A DNA stretch of 64,000 bases from Siphonodentalium dalli (GCA_032622095.1 CP136062.1:153944875-154008874); one strand, 5' to 3'. Shown: positions 28,501 to 33,646, counted from the first letter of the stretch. Notes: a model not told the origin generated them from the sequence alone. Made by a program: numbers and translations.

Positions 28501-31500
28501 TTTGCATTTGTAAAAAAACAATTGTTTAACCCTTTACCCAACAAACCGGCCAAAAACGGCAAAATAAAGCTGCAACAGCCTAAATTATCTTGGGTCTGTC
28601 TCAATAAAACCATACAAATATGGATATCATTGGAACCGGCTCCTTGACCACATTGTGATAGTTACAGTTATACCCTGGACAATGCATTCTCTTATATATG
28701 CGAGTCGACCATAGGTCGCCTCGCATATATAAGAGAATGCATTGGCCTAAAAAAAATCTTTTTTTAACACTTTTTACCATTTTTTCTTACATTCTTTAAC
28801 AATTTTATAATTTTTAATGTGTTAAGCCAATGCATTCTCTTATATATGCGAGGCGACCTATGGTCGACTCGCATATATAAGAGAATGCATTGGCACAGGG
28901 CCGTTCTGTTGGGTAAAGGGTTAAATTCAGCACCCTTTGGATAAAATATGTCGCTCTTATGACTATGTTACTGTGTTAGCCTGTGACCAGGGGGTATAAC
29001 GATTAATCATGATTCTTTCTAAAGAATCGTATTGTAATTGTTTAAATGTGACTATATAAGCTTAGGCATGGAATGGTATGCTATTAGAAATGAGAAATGG
29101 AATATCCATTATACTACAACACCATTCGTTATTGCGAATTAATATTTCAATAATTGTGTACGTCTAAAATGAATCAAGATGAATATCGGTCATATCGTGA
29201 GCAATCATGATTGTATCATAGCAGGGGTGTATCATTAACACTTTAAAGCTTCAACAGCCTAAAATATCTTCGGTCTGTCTCAATAGAACCATACAAATAT
29301 GGATATCATTGGAACCGGCTCCTTGACCACATTGTGATAGTTACAGTTATGCCCTGTGCCAATGCATTCTCTTATATATGCGAGTCGACCATAGGTCGCC
29401 TCGCATATATAAGAGAATGCATTGGCCTAAAAAAATTCTTTTTTAACACTTTTTACCATTTTTTCTTACATTCTTTAACAATTTTATAATTTTTAATGTG
29501 TTAAGCCAATGCATTCTCTTATAAGAGAATGCATTGGCACAGGGCCCTTCTGTTGGGTAAAGGGTTAAAGCCCTACCTGTCAATGATACTGAAGGAGCCA
29601 TTGTCACAAGGTAATTTGAAAATCTGGGTACAGAAATTTTCTATGTGCCATCACTGAAAGGTGTGTTTATTTATTGCTTGTGCCTCTTGCTAATTAAAGG
29701 AACATGGTTTGTTTGAACCCCATAATGTACAAATAATTTGGTAAGAGGTATCTCAAAACATATAGATTTCTGAACAAATTTGTTGATATAGCACTGAAAA
29801 TGCGTGTTTTGTTTCTTATATTTTTCGGTAAATTTGAGATTGTTTCGTTTGTGCCAGTTAAATGATTTAAACGTACTCAATCCGAATTAGCGCTCGCAAA
29901 TTACTTGGCTTTGGGGGTAAAAAATATTTGATTCGAGTCGAGCAACCCACCCATCAAAGCTGAATGTGATCAGATATCGATGTTTGAAATCTACTTTTTT
30001 AATTTCAAGTGGCCCAGTAAACAGTAAACCAAATTGCGGATGAAGATGGATAACTCTAAAATCAGGTGGCTTTTTGTGTCAGATATTTGACAAACTGGCA
30101 AAATTTTGTTGAACAAGATGTTGATAAATAACAGGTTTTGAACAATTTTATACTAAAGTTGACTGTGGATAGCATTATTTTTGGGCAATTAATCGATTCT
30201 GATAACTGAAACGGCATTTCAAAAAATGTTGTTGTTGTTGGAATCTGATGATATGGGGACCATCAAATCGGATTGAGTACCTTTAATCAGTGGTCTTCTA
30301 AAAATTACACTTGTTGACCGCGGGAATAAAATCTAGAGCTGTCGTCGCTCTGAAACATTTATGGTACTACATAATTTTTATGAATAAAATGAAGAGAAAG
30401 CAGTGTGTGAAGTTTTTAAATACCATAGAGGCTGGTGAATAAGTCGCAAACTTGTTTTTATCCAATTTGCCCTATTAAAACCTACCTGCGACTTAAGAGG
30501 ATGGGTGTGTTTATTTCATTTACACCGGATTTGATTATCATCTTTGACACGTTTGTGCCGGCATATTTGAACTTGAATTTGAAGATAATCTGTCTTGTTG
30601 GCTTACCTGTGGTCTCCGTTTATTCCGCTAAATTCTGCTGAAAAAATGCCCCATTAAAATCTATCTATCAAAAATATAGATTGGTAAGTCAGTTAGGGGA
30701 ATTTCCATTTTAGAGTTATCTGTTGATTATCTGTAAATTATTTCTTTTCGTCCATTCGCGCAGATATCTCAGCCATGGGTTACCTGATCTAATTGAAATT
30801 TGGTATGGCGGTGTGCCATCATGAATGCTTTCACAACACTGCCCAATGACAATGTCTGAATTTTCATTTTGTCTGAGTTATCAACCTTAGTTTATAAATG
30901 TTTCGTGATATTATGGTGTCTGGCTTGATAACTCCAAGAAATGTGAACCGATTTCAATAATTTTCGGAATTCATGCTGGTTTTATTCATTCATCACAGGC
31001 CAGACTAAGACATCTTTCGAAATTAAGCCACGTCATAAAATAATAGACCTCGGCGGAAAGCCACTTTGGCAGGGGATACTCCGGGCGGTGCACTTGTTTT
31101 AATTGAAAGTCGTATTTGGCACATTCATATATATATTCTGGTAGTTAATAGTTTATTAGTGAGAAAGTGGTATGAACCAAATTAGAGAAAATCACTTCAA
31201 TTTTTGCAAAGTTTAGGCCAAAAAAAAGAAGAAGAAATTTTTTCTAAGGCAATTTTTTTTTTAAATCAATGAGGGAGCGAAGGTTTTATTTTTAGTTTTT
31301 AGTTTTTTCTGCCCATAGTAATATGGGTTATTATACCTTGCCGGAGTCCATAAATGTAGGTACAACTTTGTATTTGGATATAAACTAATTTATTCTGATA
31401 TAAAGAATGACAAATGATGATAAATCTAGAACATTGGTATATATATATTGATTGATATGATAATTCATATAGCATCAACTGTAATTAATATATTTCAGTA

Positions 31501-32521
31501 TGTAAATCTAATCTATCTATATCTATCTATCTTTAATACTATATATCTATCTATCCATCTATACTATAGTAACTGCATGTATAAACTGTGCTGCATATAG
31601 ATGGTTTATCAGTACATATATATAATTATTGGTGATCCCTGTGTATAAGACATCAAATGAAAAAACAAAACTTCAAATAACCATCATTTATTGTGCTCCG
31701 GCTGGCGTACCTACGAACTATAGCGTAGGAAGGGGGAAAACTCTATCTTGCAGGGTTACTTGCTTCCTGTGCAAAGGTACGGTTGGCAGATGACTCATTC
31801 AATATCCAATCTCCTGCTTTTTGCCGAAATATTTCAATACATTTGACCAATAAACTTGGGGGTTTGGACAGCCTGTGGTGACAATATACCTGATAGTTAT
31901 CGTTGCCTGTGGTCTTTTGTTGAATACCCACAAATACACCTTGTATTTAACTCCTATTCGATATTTGAAACATAACTATTTCTGTTTGTCAGTTTCCTAT
32001 TTTCGTGTTACCGGTATACAACTATAACTATACAGTAAAAAATTTAAATCCAAAATTGTAATAAAATGGTCCAATGCGGGCCATTTTTTTTTTCGATGCG
32101 GCGATGCCTGAGAATCCAAACCCTTTTTTGGCCTTATTAGATACATTAATTGTCCCGTAACACATAGCATATGCTTTGTGAAAATTTATTTCACAAGCAC
32201 AAAATTATTAATGAATGTCACAAACTAATTCATTGGTGCCTGTTTTGTCCAGCAGCAAAATTTGCATTATTTCCCAGCTCAACTGCAGAAAAACATGCCC
32301 CCAACTGATTATTTTTGTTTCCTCTCACTGAATATACAAGCAACAAAATTACTCTCAACATCATTTTCTGTCAGGAAAAGAATCCTTTGAAAGGAAATTG
32401 TAATGTTACATTTCTTTTGTAGGCAGTTGGAATGATAACACGGAAAGATTTAGCAAAGTTCCGACGTGAAGCCAGAAGAGGCATTGTCAAGATAGAGCAT
32501 CTAAAGATTGAAGATATATAA
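1467..32521 (+). CDS. CLCN7: CLCN7-like H+/Cl- exchange transporter 7, 3' portion (11 coding exons)
   Basis: The exons are 1467-1521, 6571-6631, 7988-8129, 10784-10877, 11218-11387, 15824-15862, 18763-18939, 23597-23965, 25572-25661, 26955-27035 and 32423-32521. Every intron is GT-AG and the reading phase is kept through all joins, giving 458 residues and a TAA stop. Seen directly: a membrane stretch [11 protein letters not shown], the chloride-site motif [28 protein letters not shown], then two CBS-type segments ending [12 protein letters not shown] and [11 protein letters not shown]. These match the order and spacing of ClC-7, a lysosomal 2Cl-/H+ exchanger that in animals works with the Ostm1 subunit; the spacing between the CBS repeats is short, as in ClC-7 and unlike ClC-6. 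The N-terminal half, with the gating and proton glutamates, lies upstream of the window. Introns are up to 5.4 kb and full of transposons. No reading-frame damage is visible, so the gene looks functional. Confidence 0.95.
1945..3782 (+). mobile_element. 5'-truncated non-LTR retrotransposon (LINE, jockey/CR1-like)
   Basis: Starts inside the reverse transcriptase, continues through the C-terminal part of ORF2 and a structured 3' region (GGGGGTAGC ... GCTACCCCC, about 3653-3695), and ends with a short TATCC tandem tail at 3763-3781. A 3' microsatellite tail and 5' truncation are usual for target-primed LINE insertions. It interrupts a family A MITE, which fixes the relative ages. Confidence 0.88.
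1971..3023 (+). pseudogene. LINE ORF2 fragment: reverse transcriptase, C-terminal half, two frameshifts
   Basis: Three reading frames together cover the RT palm onward. Frame one (1971-2310) has [20 protein letters not shown] and the catalytic box YADDTTLF. Near a six-A run at 2304-2309 the frame shifts to one reading [17 protein letters not shown] and [16 protein letters not shown] (to about 2650). A second shift near 2650-2660 leads to a frame with [15 protein letters not shown] and a cysteine-rich end [11 protein letters not shown] before TAA at 3021. Family: non-LTR RT of the jockey/CR1 group. It cannot encode an active enzyme as it stands. Confidence 0.9.
4516..4823 (+). mobile_element. 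tRNA-derived SINE with 14-bp target-site duplication
   Basis: The head has a Pol III box A (TGGCTCAATCGG, 4527-4538) and box B (GGTTCAAATCC, 4587-4597). The body runs to GCGACAATAAACCCC and the tail is (AATC)n. The direct repeat TCATGCTTAATTGG flanks it exactly (4502-4515 and 4824-4837), proving retroposition. It is not a functional tRNA gene, because the head does not fold into a full cloverleaf and is fused to a 200-bp body. The tail style resembles SINEs of molluscs, which is inference. Confidence 0.92.
5574..6453. mobile_element. hAT non-autonomous element, 880 bp, exact 8-bp TSD
   Basis: Terminal inverted repeats TAGGCTTGCCGCGAT at both ends and a perfect 8-bp duplication AAATGCAA (5566-5573 and 6454-6461). 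Subterminal repeats of CGATTAATC lie on both sides. No transposase reading frame is present. TSD length and TIR style assign it to hAT. Confidence 0.92.
6571..6631 (+). CDS. CLCN7: CLCN7 exon (local exon 2)
   Basis: Acceptor GTTTTTTCAG, donor GTAAGT. It completes the split glycine, continues [19 protein letters not shown] and leaves two bases of a lysine codon for exon 3. This is the glycine-rich end of a membrane helix and the loop after it, matching the GGLLGA segment of ClC-7. Confidence 0.9.
6846..7223. mobile_element. TTAA-bounded repeat family F, copy 1
   Basis: Begins TTAAAGACATATTATGGACT and ends TTTCACATCACTTTAA. Copies at 7306-7693 and 12411-12755 share the whole length and a fourth at about 51705-51963 is internally deleted. 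Only the outermost TTAAAG is inverted, so its class is uncertain; TTAA ends suggest piggyBac-type mobility. Confidence 0.7.
7306..7693. mobile_element. Family F, copy 2
   Basis: Same order of blocks as the copy at 6846 (ACATATTATG, GGTGCTATGCCAACTGG, GGCGATAAACTAAC, CCGGAGTGTTTCACATC). Its 3' end is the seed of the 55-bp tandem array that follows. Confidence 0.75.
7639..7913. repeat. 55-bp tandem array x5 derived from the end of family F
   Basis: Units start at 7639, 7694, 7749, 7804 and 7859, each exactly 55 bp (GATTATTCTCCATTTC ... CACATCACTTTAA). The single-copy version is the 3' terminus of family F, so the array grew from the transposon end. It stops 75 bp before exon 3. Confidence 0.92.
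7988..8129 (+). CDS. CLCN7: CLCN7 exon (local exon 3), membrane helix K and lumenal loop
   Basis: Acceptor TTTGTTTCAG, donor ACG|GTAAAT, ending on a codon boundary. It encodes a basic FLKKKWLK stretch, a hydrophobic helix (about [20 protein letters not shown]) and a serine/threonine-rich tail with NDCTSAS and an N-H-T glycosylation sequon expected in the lumenal loop. The last 56 coding bases and the donor site are repeated in tandem immediately downstream (8130-8965), so the true donor cannot be separated from its copies by sequence alone. The first donor is chosen because it keeps phase 0 with exon 4. Confidence 0.88.
8074..8965 (+). repeat. 74-bp tandem array x12 made from the 3' end and splice donor of CLCN7 exon 3
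   Basis: The first unit is the real exon 3 end plus donor. Further units start at 8148, 8222, 8300, 8374, 8448, 8522, 8596, 8670, 8744, 8818 and 8892, with period 74 (one of 78). Every unit repeats the coding stretch for [20 protein letters not shown] and a GGTAAATATAG donor-like end. Differences between units are few, so amplification is recent. A degraded fragment (TAGCCCAGCCAGCAATCATT) lies at about 10397-10450, beyond later insertions. Confidence 0.95.
9252..9652. mobile_element. hAT-type MITE family A, copy 2
   Basis: Ends CAAGCCTGAGTT and AACTCAGGCTTG, flanked by TCATGAAT (9244-9251) and TCAGGAAT (9653-9660), an 8-bp duplication with one mismatch. Both ends form internal hairpins around GAATGAGGTCCCCAGAG. 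Confidence 0.88.
9677..10393. repeat. 69-bp tandem array grown on the inverted repeat of a small MITE
   Basis: Units of CTACTATAAACTAATCTGGC ... TACTGGTCCGTACCGATGCA start at 9681, 9750 and 9819, then shorter variant units alternate up to about 10243. The final unit's AAGGTCATTAAATGTTTTAC reappears inverted at 10353-10389, and the 10260-10320 region is also self-complementary, so a MITE occupies about 10205-10393 and one of its ends was amplified. Confidence 0.85.
10784..10877 (+). CDS. CLCN7: CLCN7 exon (local exon 4), lumenal loop
   Basis: Acceptor CATTTCAG, donor CCAG|GTAAGA. It encodes [20 protein letters not shown] and a segment ending LHESP, then one base of a split aspartate. It aligns by order with the ClC-7 loop carrying C.DGEYN...FF.TPE...LFHDPPG. 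The match is weaker than in neighbouring exons, so this lumenal loop has diverged. The initial ATG is internal, not a start. Confidence 0.85.
11218..11387 (+). CDS. CLCN7: CLCN7 exon (local exon 5), helices L-N with GVFIP motif
   Basis: Acceptor CCCTTTACAG, donor AAT|GTAAGT, 56 full codons after the split Asp. It contains [15 protein letters not shown], then GVFIPSL, then GASWGRL. GxFxP at the N-terminus of helix N is one of the chloride-coordinating signatures of the whole CLC family, and the version here is that of ClC-7 (AGVFIPSL in vertebrates). A hAT-type MITE sits 46 bp past the donor. Confidence 0.95.
11434..11805. mobile_element. hAT-type MITE family A, copy 3, perfect 8-bp TSD
   Basis: Exact duplication GTAACTGA at 11426-11433 and 11806-11813. 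Ends CAAACCTGCAAATAG and ATTTGCAGGCTTT. This copy gives the cleanest proof of the family's hAT-type target duplication. Confidence 0.93.
11836..12235. mobile_element. Double-hairpin TTAA MITE family B, copy 1
   Basis: TTAA target plus inverted ends CCCTTTACCCAACA ... TGTTGGGTAAAGGG, the pattern of piggyBac-mobilised MITEs. Inside are two perfect palindromes of about 68 bp, GCCAATGCATTCTCTTATAT ... and its complement, separated by an A/T-rich spacer. No coding capacity. Confidence 0.92.
12411..12755. mobile_element. Family F, copy 3
   Basis: TTAAAGACATATTATGGACT to TTTCACATCACTTTA. Colinear with the copies at 6846 and 7306, with substitutions throughout. Confidence 0.75.
12756..13089. other. 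Intron sequence, nothing recognised
   Basis: Contains the phrase GTTTCACGGTTTGTCCGTGA (a short hairpin) and a C-rich stretch with Alu-unrelated unique sequence. I see no gene, inverted ends or tandem repeat. Confidence 0.5.
13092..14915 (-). mobile_element. pogo-like Tc1/mariner element, internally deleted
   Basis: Inverted ends CCGTAAATTTTGGTGTATAA and the complement of TTATACACCGAAATTGACGG, both followed inward by a GTCGCA block. TA dinucleotides border both sides (13090-13091, 14916-14917). The minus strand keeps a transposase fragment. The TATAAGTCGCA subterminal motif is recurrent in pogo-type elements of invertebrates (from memory). Confidence 0.8.
13511..13835 (-). pseudogene. pogo-type transposase C-terminal remnant
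   Basis: The minus-strand frame reads [19 protein letters not shown], which resembles the WIVEAWxxIPxExIxxSFKKCG segment near the end of pogo/Tigger/jerky DDE transposases. After a stop near 13644 another frame gives an acidic tail, [18 protein letters not shown], typical of such C-termini. The DDE catalytic region is absent. Assignment rests on motif memory only. Confidence 0.6.
14930..15823. other. Intron 5 remainder, nothing recognised
   Basis: AT-rich sequence up to the exon 6 acceptor. A weak resemblance to the start of the window (CCTCCCGCAAAAATCTCCCT, GTTTTCAAAACTTAACAGGT at about 15594-15642) suggests a decayed copy of that repeat. No gene seen. Confidence 0.4.
15824..15862 (+). CDS. 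CLCN7: CLCN7 micro-exon (local exon 6), 13 codons
   Basis: A 39-base segment between TACTTGCAG and GTAAGTAAG, phase 0 on both sides, reading [13 protein letters not shown]. It fills exactly the position between FFPEN (exon 5) and the GKYAL segment (exon 7), where ClC-7 proteins have a short variable loop. Because it is in-frame on both sides, skipping it would delete 13 residues without a frameshift. It is supported by splice signals and position only, since the loop is poorly conserved. Confidence 0.72.
16664..16882. mobile_element. TTAA MITE family D with long perfect hairpin, copy 1
   Basis: Ends TTAACCCTTTCAGTGCCAAG and CTTGGCACTGAAAGGG(TTCA). The interior is one hairpin whose arms (CCTTGATCATTTTTCAATTT ... 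and complement) pair over about 60 bases around GAGCTCTTAGATCTC. Confidence 0.88.
17230..17487. mobile_element. Short MITE with about 36-bp inverted ends
   Basis: TTTAGGCCAACAAAAATAAT and ATTTTTTTTGTTTTGCCTTAA are imperfect complements, continuing into TGTTTAGGGTT/AACCCTAAACA. The interior repeats AGGGTAGGTA. No coding capacity. Confidence 0.7.
17702..17965. mobile_element. TTAA hairpin MITE family C, copy 1 (reverse)
   Basis: Right end AGCTCCAGTCATAGAAGGATTAA, decayed left end CCCTTTTATGACAGGAGCAG. It carries two hairpins of the CAGTGCATTCTCTTATAT type with CTCCCTATGGGAG loops. It is related in design to family B but with different ends. Confidence 0.75.
18117..18356. mobile_element. MITE with 25-bp inverted repeat
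   Basis: AGTGTGCGATAAGCAAAACA (from 18126) is the exact reverse complement of the segment ending at 18345, 25 bases in all, and the match extends imperfectly outward. The interior is unique. Confidence 0.7.
18522..18679. mobile_element. TACAGTAAT-ended MITE family E, copy 1 (shortened)
   Basis: Starts TACAGTTATGCTCTAATTAA, holds CCACAGCAGAATTATGGGTA and a palindrome GAAAGCTCTCGGCGAGAGCTTTC, and ends ATTACTGTA. Compared with the symmetric copy at 33387, most of the right arm is missing. TA ends suggest Tc1/mariner-type mobility. Confidence 0.8.
18763..18939 (+). CDS. CLCN7: CLCN7 exon (local exon 7), helices O-Q
   Basis: Acceptor TTTTCTGACAG, donor ACG|GTGAGT, 59 codons. It reads [20 protein letters not shown], then a helix with [20 protein letters not shown] and KWVGDF. 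The glycine-alanine-rich helix O and the GLPIM motif are diagnostic of intracellular CLC exchangers. A hAT-type MITE begins 18 bp after the exon end, almost touching the 5' splice site. Confidence 0.95.
18958..19402. mobile_element. hAT-type MITE family A, copy 4
   Basis: CAAGTCTGCAAATAGTGTCT to ACTATTTGCAGGATGG, nearly full length with both hairpin ends. It starts 18 bp past CLCN7 exon 7. No clear target duplication remains. Confidence 0.82.
20014..20202 (+). pseudogene. BED-type zinc finger fragment of a hAT transposase
   Basis: From the ATG at 20014 the frame gives 62 residues: [11 protein letters not shown], then [23 protein letters not shown] and [11 protein letters not shown], then TAA. 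The W..F, C-x2-C and T.N(M/L) elements are the first half of a BED finger, the DNA-binding N-terminus of hAT transposases. The histidine half is lost just after the stop, where a decayed continuation can be traced. An upstream in-frame ATG at 19834 exists but adds no recognised domain. Confidence 0.78.
20436..20644. repeat. Long hairpin inside the hAT element
   Basis: CTTTTCTGACCATATACTCA ... CAGCGACA pairs with TGTCGCTG ... GAGTATATTGTCAGAAAAG over roughly 85 bases with mismatches. This is probably a nested MITE. Confidence 0.7.
21472..21965. repeat. 144-bp tandem array, about 3.4 copies
   Basis: AGGTATAAGTATCTTATG recurs at 21481, 21626, 21770 and 21914. Each unit contains the block ATCTTATGCGCCGCAGGCGCC twice, once before CCTCGATCATTAGAG and once before CCTATAGAGGC. 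The period is divisible by three, so one minus-strand frame stays open across it by construction; I do not regard that as a gene. Confidence 0.92.
22377..22616. repeat. TA and CT microsatellites
   Basis: (TA)n at about 22377-22394 and a CT-rich tract at about 22559-22606 followed by its complement GAGAGAGG, giving a small hairpin. Confidence 0.7.
22708..23097. mobile_element. Family B double-hairpin MITE, copy 2
   Basis: TTAA on both sides, ends CCCTTTACCAAACA and TGTTGGTTAAAGGG. Both 68-bp palindromes are present; the spacer between them is shorter than in copy 1 by one CACTTTTTACCA unit. Confidence 0.92.
23597..23965 (+). CDS. CLCN7: CLCN7 exon (local exon 8), helix R and CBS1
   Basis: Acceptor TGTTTACAG, donor CTCCAG|GTATGT, 123 codons. 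It starts GLYDMN, whose Tyr sits where helix R contributes to the chloride site. It then gives LPLLPWEPP, the CBS1 strand [20 protein letters not shown], and [15 protein letters not shown], ending [12 protein letters not shown]. The whole CBS1 domain lies in this one exon. The terminal 36-45 bases are amplified as 42-bp tandem repeats just downstream. Confidence 0.95.
23924..24177 (+). repeat. 42-bp tandem array x5 derived from the 3' end of CLCN7 exon 8
   Basis: From 23968 the 42-bp unit TGTTACTTAATCATTCCAGG ... CCCCAGCATATCA repeats five times. The same motif, CACTTAATCATTTCCGGGAT ... CAGCATATCA, is the end of exon 8 (23917-23958). Because 42 is divisible by three, the reading frame stays open from the exon through the array to 24211. 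Confidence 0.93.
24188..24890. mobile_element. Family H TTAA MITE, copy with internal extra sequence (reverse)
   Basis: TTAAAGATGCAGAATCCAAT at the left and ATCGGATTATGCATCTTTAA at the right. The interior matches 53678-54072 at both ends (CCAGTTACAACAACAAT, TTTCAAAAATCGAAATCTGA) with about 280 bp of extra sequence at 24370-24680. It abuts the exon-8-derived array. Confidence 0.75.
24938..25120. repeat. Direct repeat of about 130 bp
   Basis: ATATCAAAATACAGGTCAAG followed by TTCGAATTTGAGTTTGATC occurs at about 24938 and again at 25068. A similar phrase (AAAAATACAGGTCATGTTTA) lies at about 45466. The function is unknown. Confidence 0.65.
25572..25661 (+). CDS. CLCN7: CLCN7 exon (local exon 9), start of CBS2
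   Basis: Acceptor TCTTCCAG, donor CCA|GTGAGT, 30 codons. It encodes an acidic [20 protein letters not shown] followed by [10 protein letters not shown]. This matches the ClC-7 linker and the first strand of CBS2 (SEFMNPSPYTV in vertebrates). Both ends are in phase 0. Confidence 0.93.
25753..26153. mobile_element. Family B double-hairpin MITE, copy 3
   Basis: TTAA-flanked with perfect CCCTTTACCCAACA ends and both palindromes intact. It lies 91 bp after the exon 9 donor. Confidence 0.93.
26380..26920. repeat. Dispersed repeat shared with 58345-58900
   Basis: Blocks CTGATTCCAGAACA.AAAAC, AAATTCCGTATTTTATGG, AGAGCAAAATGAAGGG, TTCTCAAACAAAATGTGT and GAACTCGTGTG occur in the same order at both loci. 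It ends just before exon 10. No reading frame or inverted ends were found, so it is an unclassified repeat. Confidence 0.75.
26955..27035 (+). CDS. CLCN7: CLCN7 exon (local exon 10), CBS2 core
   Basis: Acceptor TATTTTTCAG, donor GAG|GTATGT, 27 codons. It reads [20 protein letters not shown] then DNNE. The FKLFR.LGLRHL motif is nearly invariant in ClC-6 and ClC-7 and forms the helix and strand of CBS2. Confidence 0.95.
27693..27826. mobile_element. Hairpin MITE with about 60-bp arms
   Basis: AATATGTAGCTAATGTTGTC, then GCTTAAACTGTTTATGTCCG and GGGGGATTTGGCATCTAT, all pair with the sequence 27762-27826 across a loop TTGGACTCGG. Almost the whole segment is one stem. Confidence 0.82.
27923..28312. 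mobile_element. Family B double-hairpin MITE, copy 4
   Basis: TTAA-flanked, ends CCCTTTACCCAACA / TGTTGGGTAAAGGG, both palindromes present. Confidence 0.93.
28526..28924. mobile_element. Family B double-hairpin MITE, copy 5
   Basis: TTAA-flanked and full length, with a few substitutions near the left end (CCAAAAACGGCAAAATAAAG). It is the same orientation as copy 4, 213 bp away. Confidence 0.93.
29235..29568. mobile_element. Family B double-hairpin MITE, copy 6, two deletions
   Basis: TTAA at both sides, but the left end lacks about 37 bp (ACCCAACAAACCGG region). The second palindrome has lost its centre: CCAATGCATTCTCTTA joins directly to TAAGAGAATGCATTGG at about 29503-29536. Confidence 0.9.
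29867..30286. mobile_element. Family H TTAA MITE, copy 1
   Basis: TTAAACGTACTCAATCCGA and TCGGATTGAGTACCTTTAA are inverted ends with TTAA. The interior has ATATTTGATTCGAGTCGAG, GATCAGATATCGATGTTT and TGATGATATGGGGACC. Other copies are at 47731, 53053, 53678 (reverse) and 24188 (reverse). Confidence 0.85.
30287..32422. other. Remainder of intron 10, no gene
   Basis: 2.1 kb of low-complexity and dispersed-repeat sequence. It includes text resembling decayed repeat pieces (CAGATATCTCAGCCATGGGT at about 30762; GCGGAAAGCCACTTTGGCAG at about 31053) and an ATCT microsatellite at about 31512-31561. No exon with splice signals was found. Confidence 0.6.
32423..32521 (+). CDS. CLCN7: CLCN7 terminal coding exon (local exon 11)
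   Basis: Acceptor TTTCTTTTGTAG. It has 32 codons and TAA at 32519-32521. It encodes [20 protein letters not shown] and a short tail ending KIEDI. VGxITRKDLA is the last strand and helix of CBS2. The protein stops 12 residues past the basic cluster, a normal ClC-7 length at this end. Confidence 0.95.
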   Translation, partial: AVGMITRKDLAKFRREARRGIVKIEHLKIEDI

Positions 32522-32575
32522 TGTGATGTCATAATCTTCATTTTATGCATTTATCTATGATATTATTAACCCTTC

Positions 32576-32826
32576 CATGACTAGAGCTTCCTGAAAGTTT
32601 GTGAAAACCCTGTGTCAATGCATTCTTTTATATATGCGAGTCTCCCATAGGGATCCTTGCATATAAGAGAATACATTGGTCTAACAATATTTACATTGAC
32701 ATTGTAAGCCAGTGCATTCTCTTATATATGAGAGGCTCCCTATGGGAGAATTGCATATATAAGATAATTCACTGGCACAGGGTCTTCAATGCTGCACCAA
32801 CGCAGCTCCCTTCATGAAAGGGTTAA
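32576..32826. mobile_element. Family C TTAA hairpin MITE, copy 2, in probable 3' UTR
   Basis: TTAACCCTTCCATGACTAGAGCT at the left and AGCTCCCTTCATGAAAGGGTTAA at the right. Two hairpins of the TGCATTCTCTTATATATG type with CTCCCATAGGGA loops. It begins 54 bp after the CLCN7 stop codon. Confidence 0.88.
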
Positions 32827-32916
32827 TTTTCACCTATAACCCAACAAATGATTTTCTCCTGTAAGCTAGAACAGAAAATGTATTTCTATTTGTCTAGCAA
32901 CTAAAAAAGATTATAA

Positions 32917-33147
32917 TTAACCCTTTCATGACTGGAGCTGCACTGGTATCCAGTGCATTCTCTTATATATGCGAGTCTCCCATAGGGGTGGCGGGAGCTG
33001 CACTGGTGTAACATTGATATCCTGTGCCATTGTATTCTCTTATATATGCGAGTAGAATGCACTATTTGGCTTACAAGGTCAAGGTAACTATTGTTAGGCC
33101 AATGTATTTTCACAAAACATTAGAAGCCCCAGTCATGGAAGGGTTAA
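32917..33147. mobile_element. Family C TTAA hairpin MITE, copy 3, rearranged
   Basis: TTAA-flanked, ends CCCTTTCATGACTGGAGCT / GCCCCAGTCATGGAAGGG. The hairpins are broken: the loop-distal arms are missing and GGAGCTGCACTGGTGTAAC is inserted or duplicated. Confidence 0.85.
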
Positions 33148-33250
33148 AAATTACTTTTGTTTTGATTAAGAAAATTTGCTACTGATGAACACCTGTATGT
33201 GATAATGATTAATTAAATTATTTATTCATTTATTTATATAAGTTATTATA

Positions 33251-33256
33251 AATAAA
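33251..33256 (+). promoter_or_regulatory. Candidate poly(A) signal AATAAA for CLCN7
   Basis: First AATAAA after the stop codon, inside an AT-rich stretch and followed by a T-rich tract (TTTCATTTTAG). An ATTAAA occurs about 40 bases upstream as an alternative. Confidence 0.5.
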
Positions 33257-33386
33257 TGGTTTCATTTTAGATCAAATTTGTTGGTGATTGAAAATCAATC
33301 ACGATGTCATGCCATGTTTCATGACGTCAAAACTTCATTTGGCTTTGCGGGCCAGTATCCAGACAAGCTTTTAAGACTTCAGCGTG

Positions 33387-33646
33387 TACAGTAATGCCCT
33401 AAGTAATCGACTCTTTAACCACAGCAGAATTATGGGTAACTTTTCAGGATTTAGTCGGAAATATGGCTTGTTGCCATTCATCGGAAAGCTCTCCCTGAGG
33501 GAAATATGGCTTGTTGCCATTCATTGGAAAGCTCTCCCTGAGAGCTTTCCGATGAATGGCAACAAGCCATATTTCCGACTAAATCCTGAAAAGTTACCCA
33601 TAATTATGCTGTGGTTAAAGAGTCGATTACTTAGGGCATTACTGTA
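33387..33646. mobile_element. TACAGTAATG-ended MITE family E, copy 2, symmetric
   Basis: About 100-bp inverted arms starting TACAGTAATGCCCTAAGTAATC, meeting at GAAAGCTCTCCCTGAGAGCTTTC after a short internal duplication (GAAATATGGCTTGTTGCCATTC occurs twice on the left arm). This copy shows the ancestral symmetric form. Confidence 0.9.

Larger units (their letters stand above)
32522..33270 (+). other. Probable CLCN7 3' UTR with two hairpin MITEs
   Basis: Between the stop codon and the first AATAAA lie about 730 bases. Two TTAA-flanked hairpin elements (32576-32826 and 32917-33147) occupy two thirds of this stretch, so the mature transcript would carry strong inverted repeats. The UTR end is inferred only from the poly(A) signal. 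Confidence 0.5.

Noticed and set aside
28987-29230. hAT element with CAGGGGGTATAACGATTAATC start
   Set aside because: The right side offers only a partial inverted match (AATCATGATTGTATCATAGC) and no target duplication, so ends could not be set with confidence.
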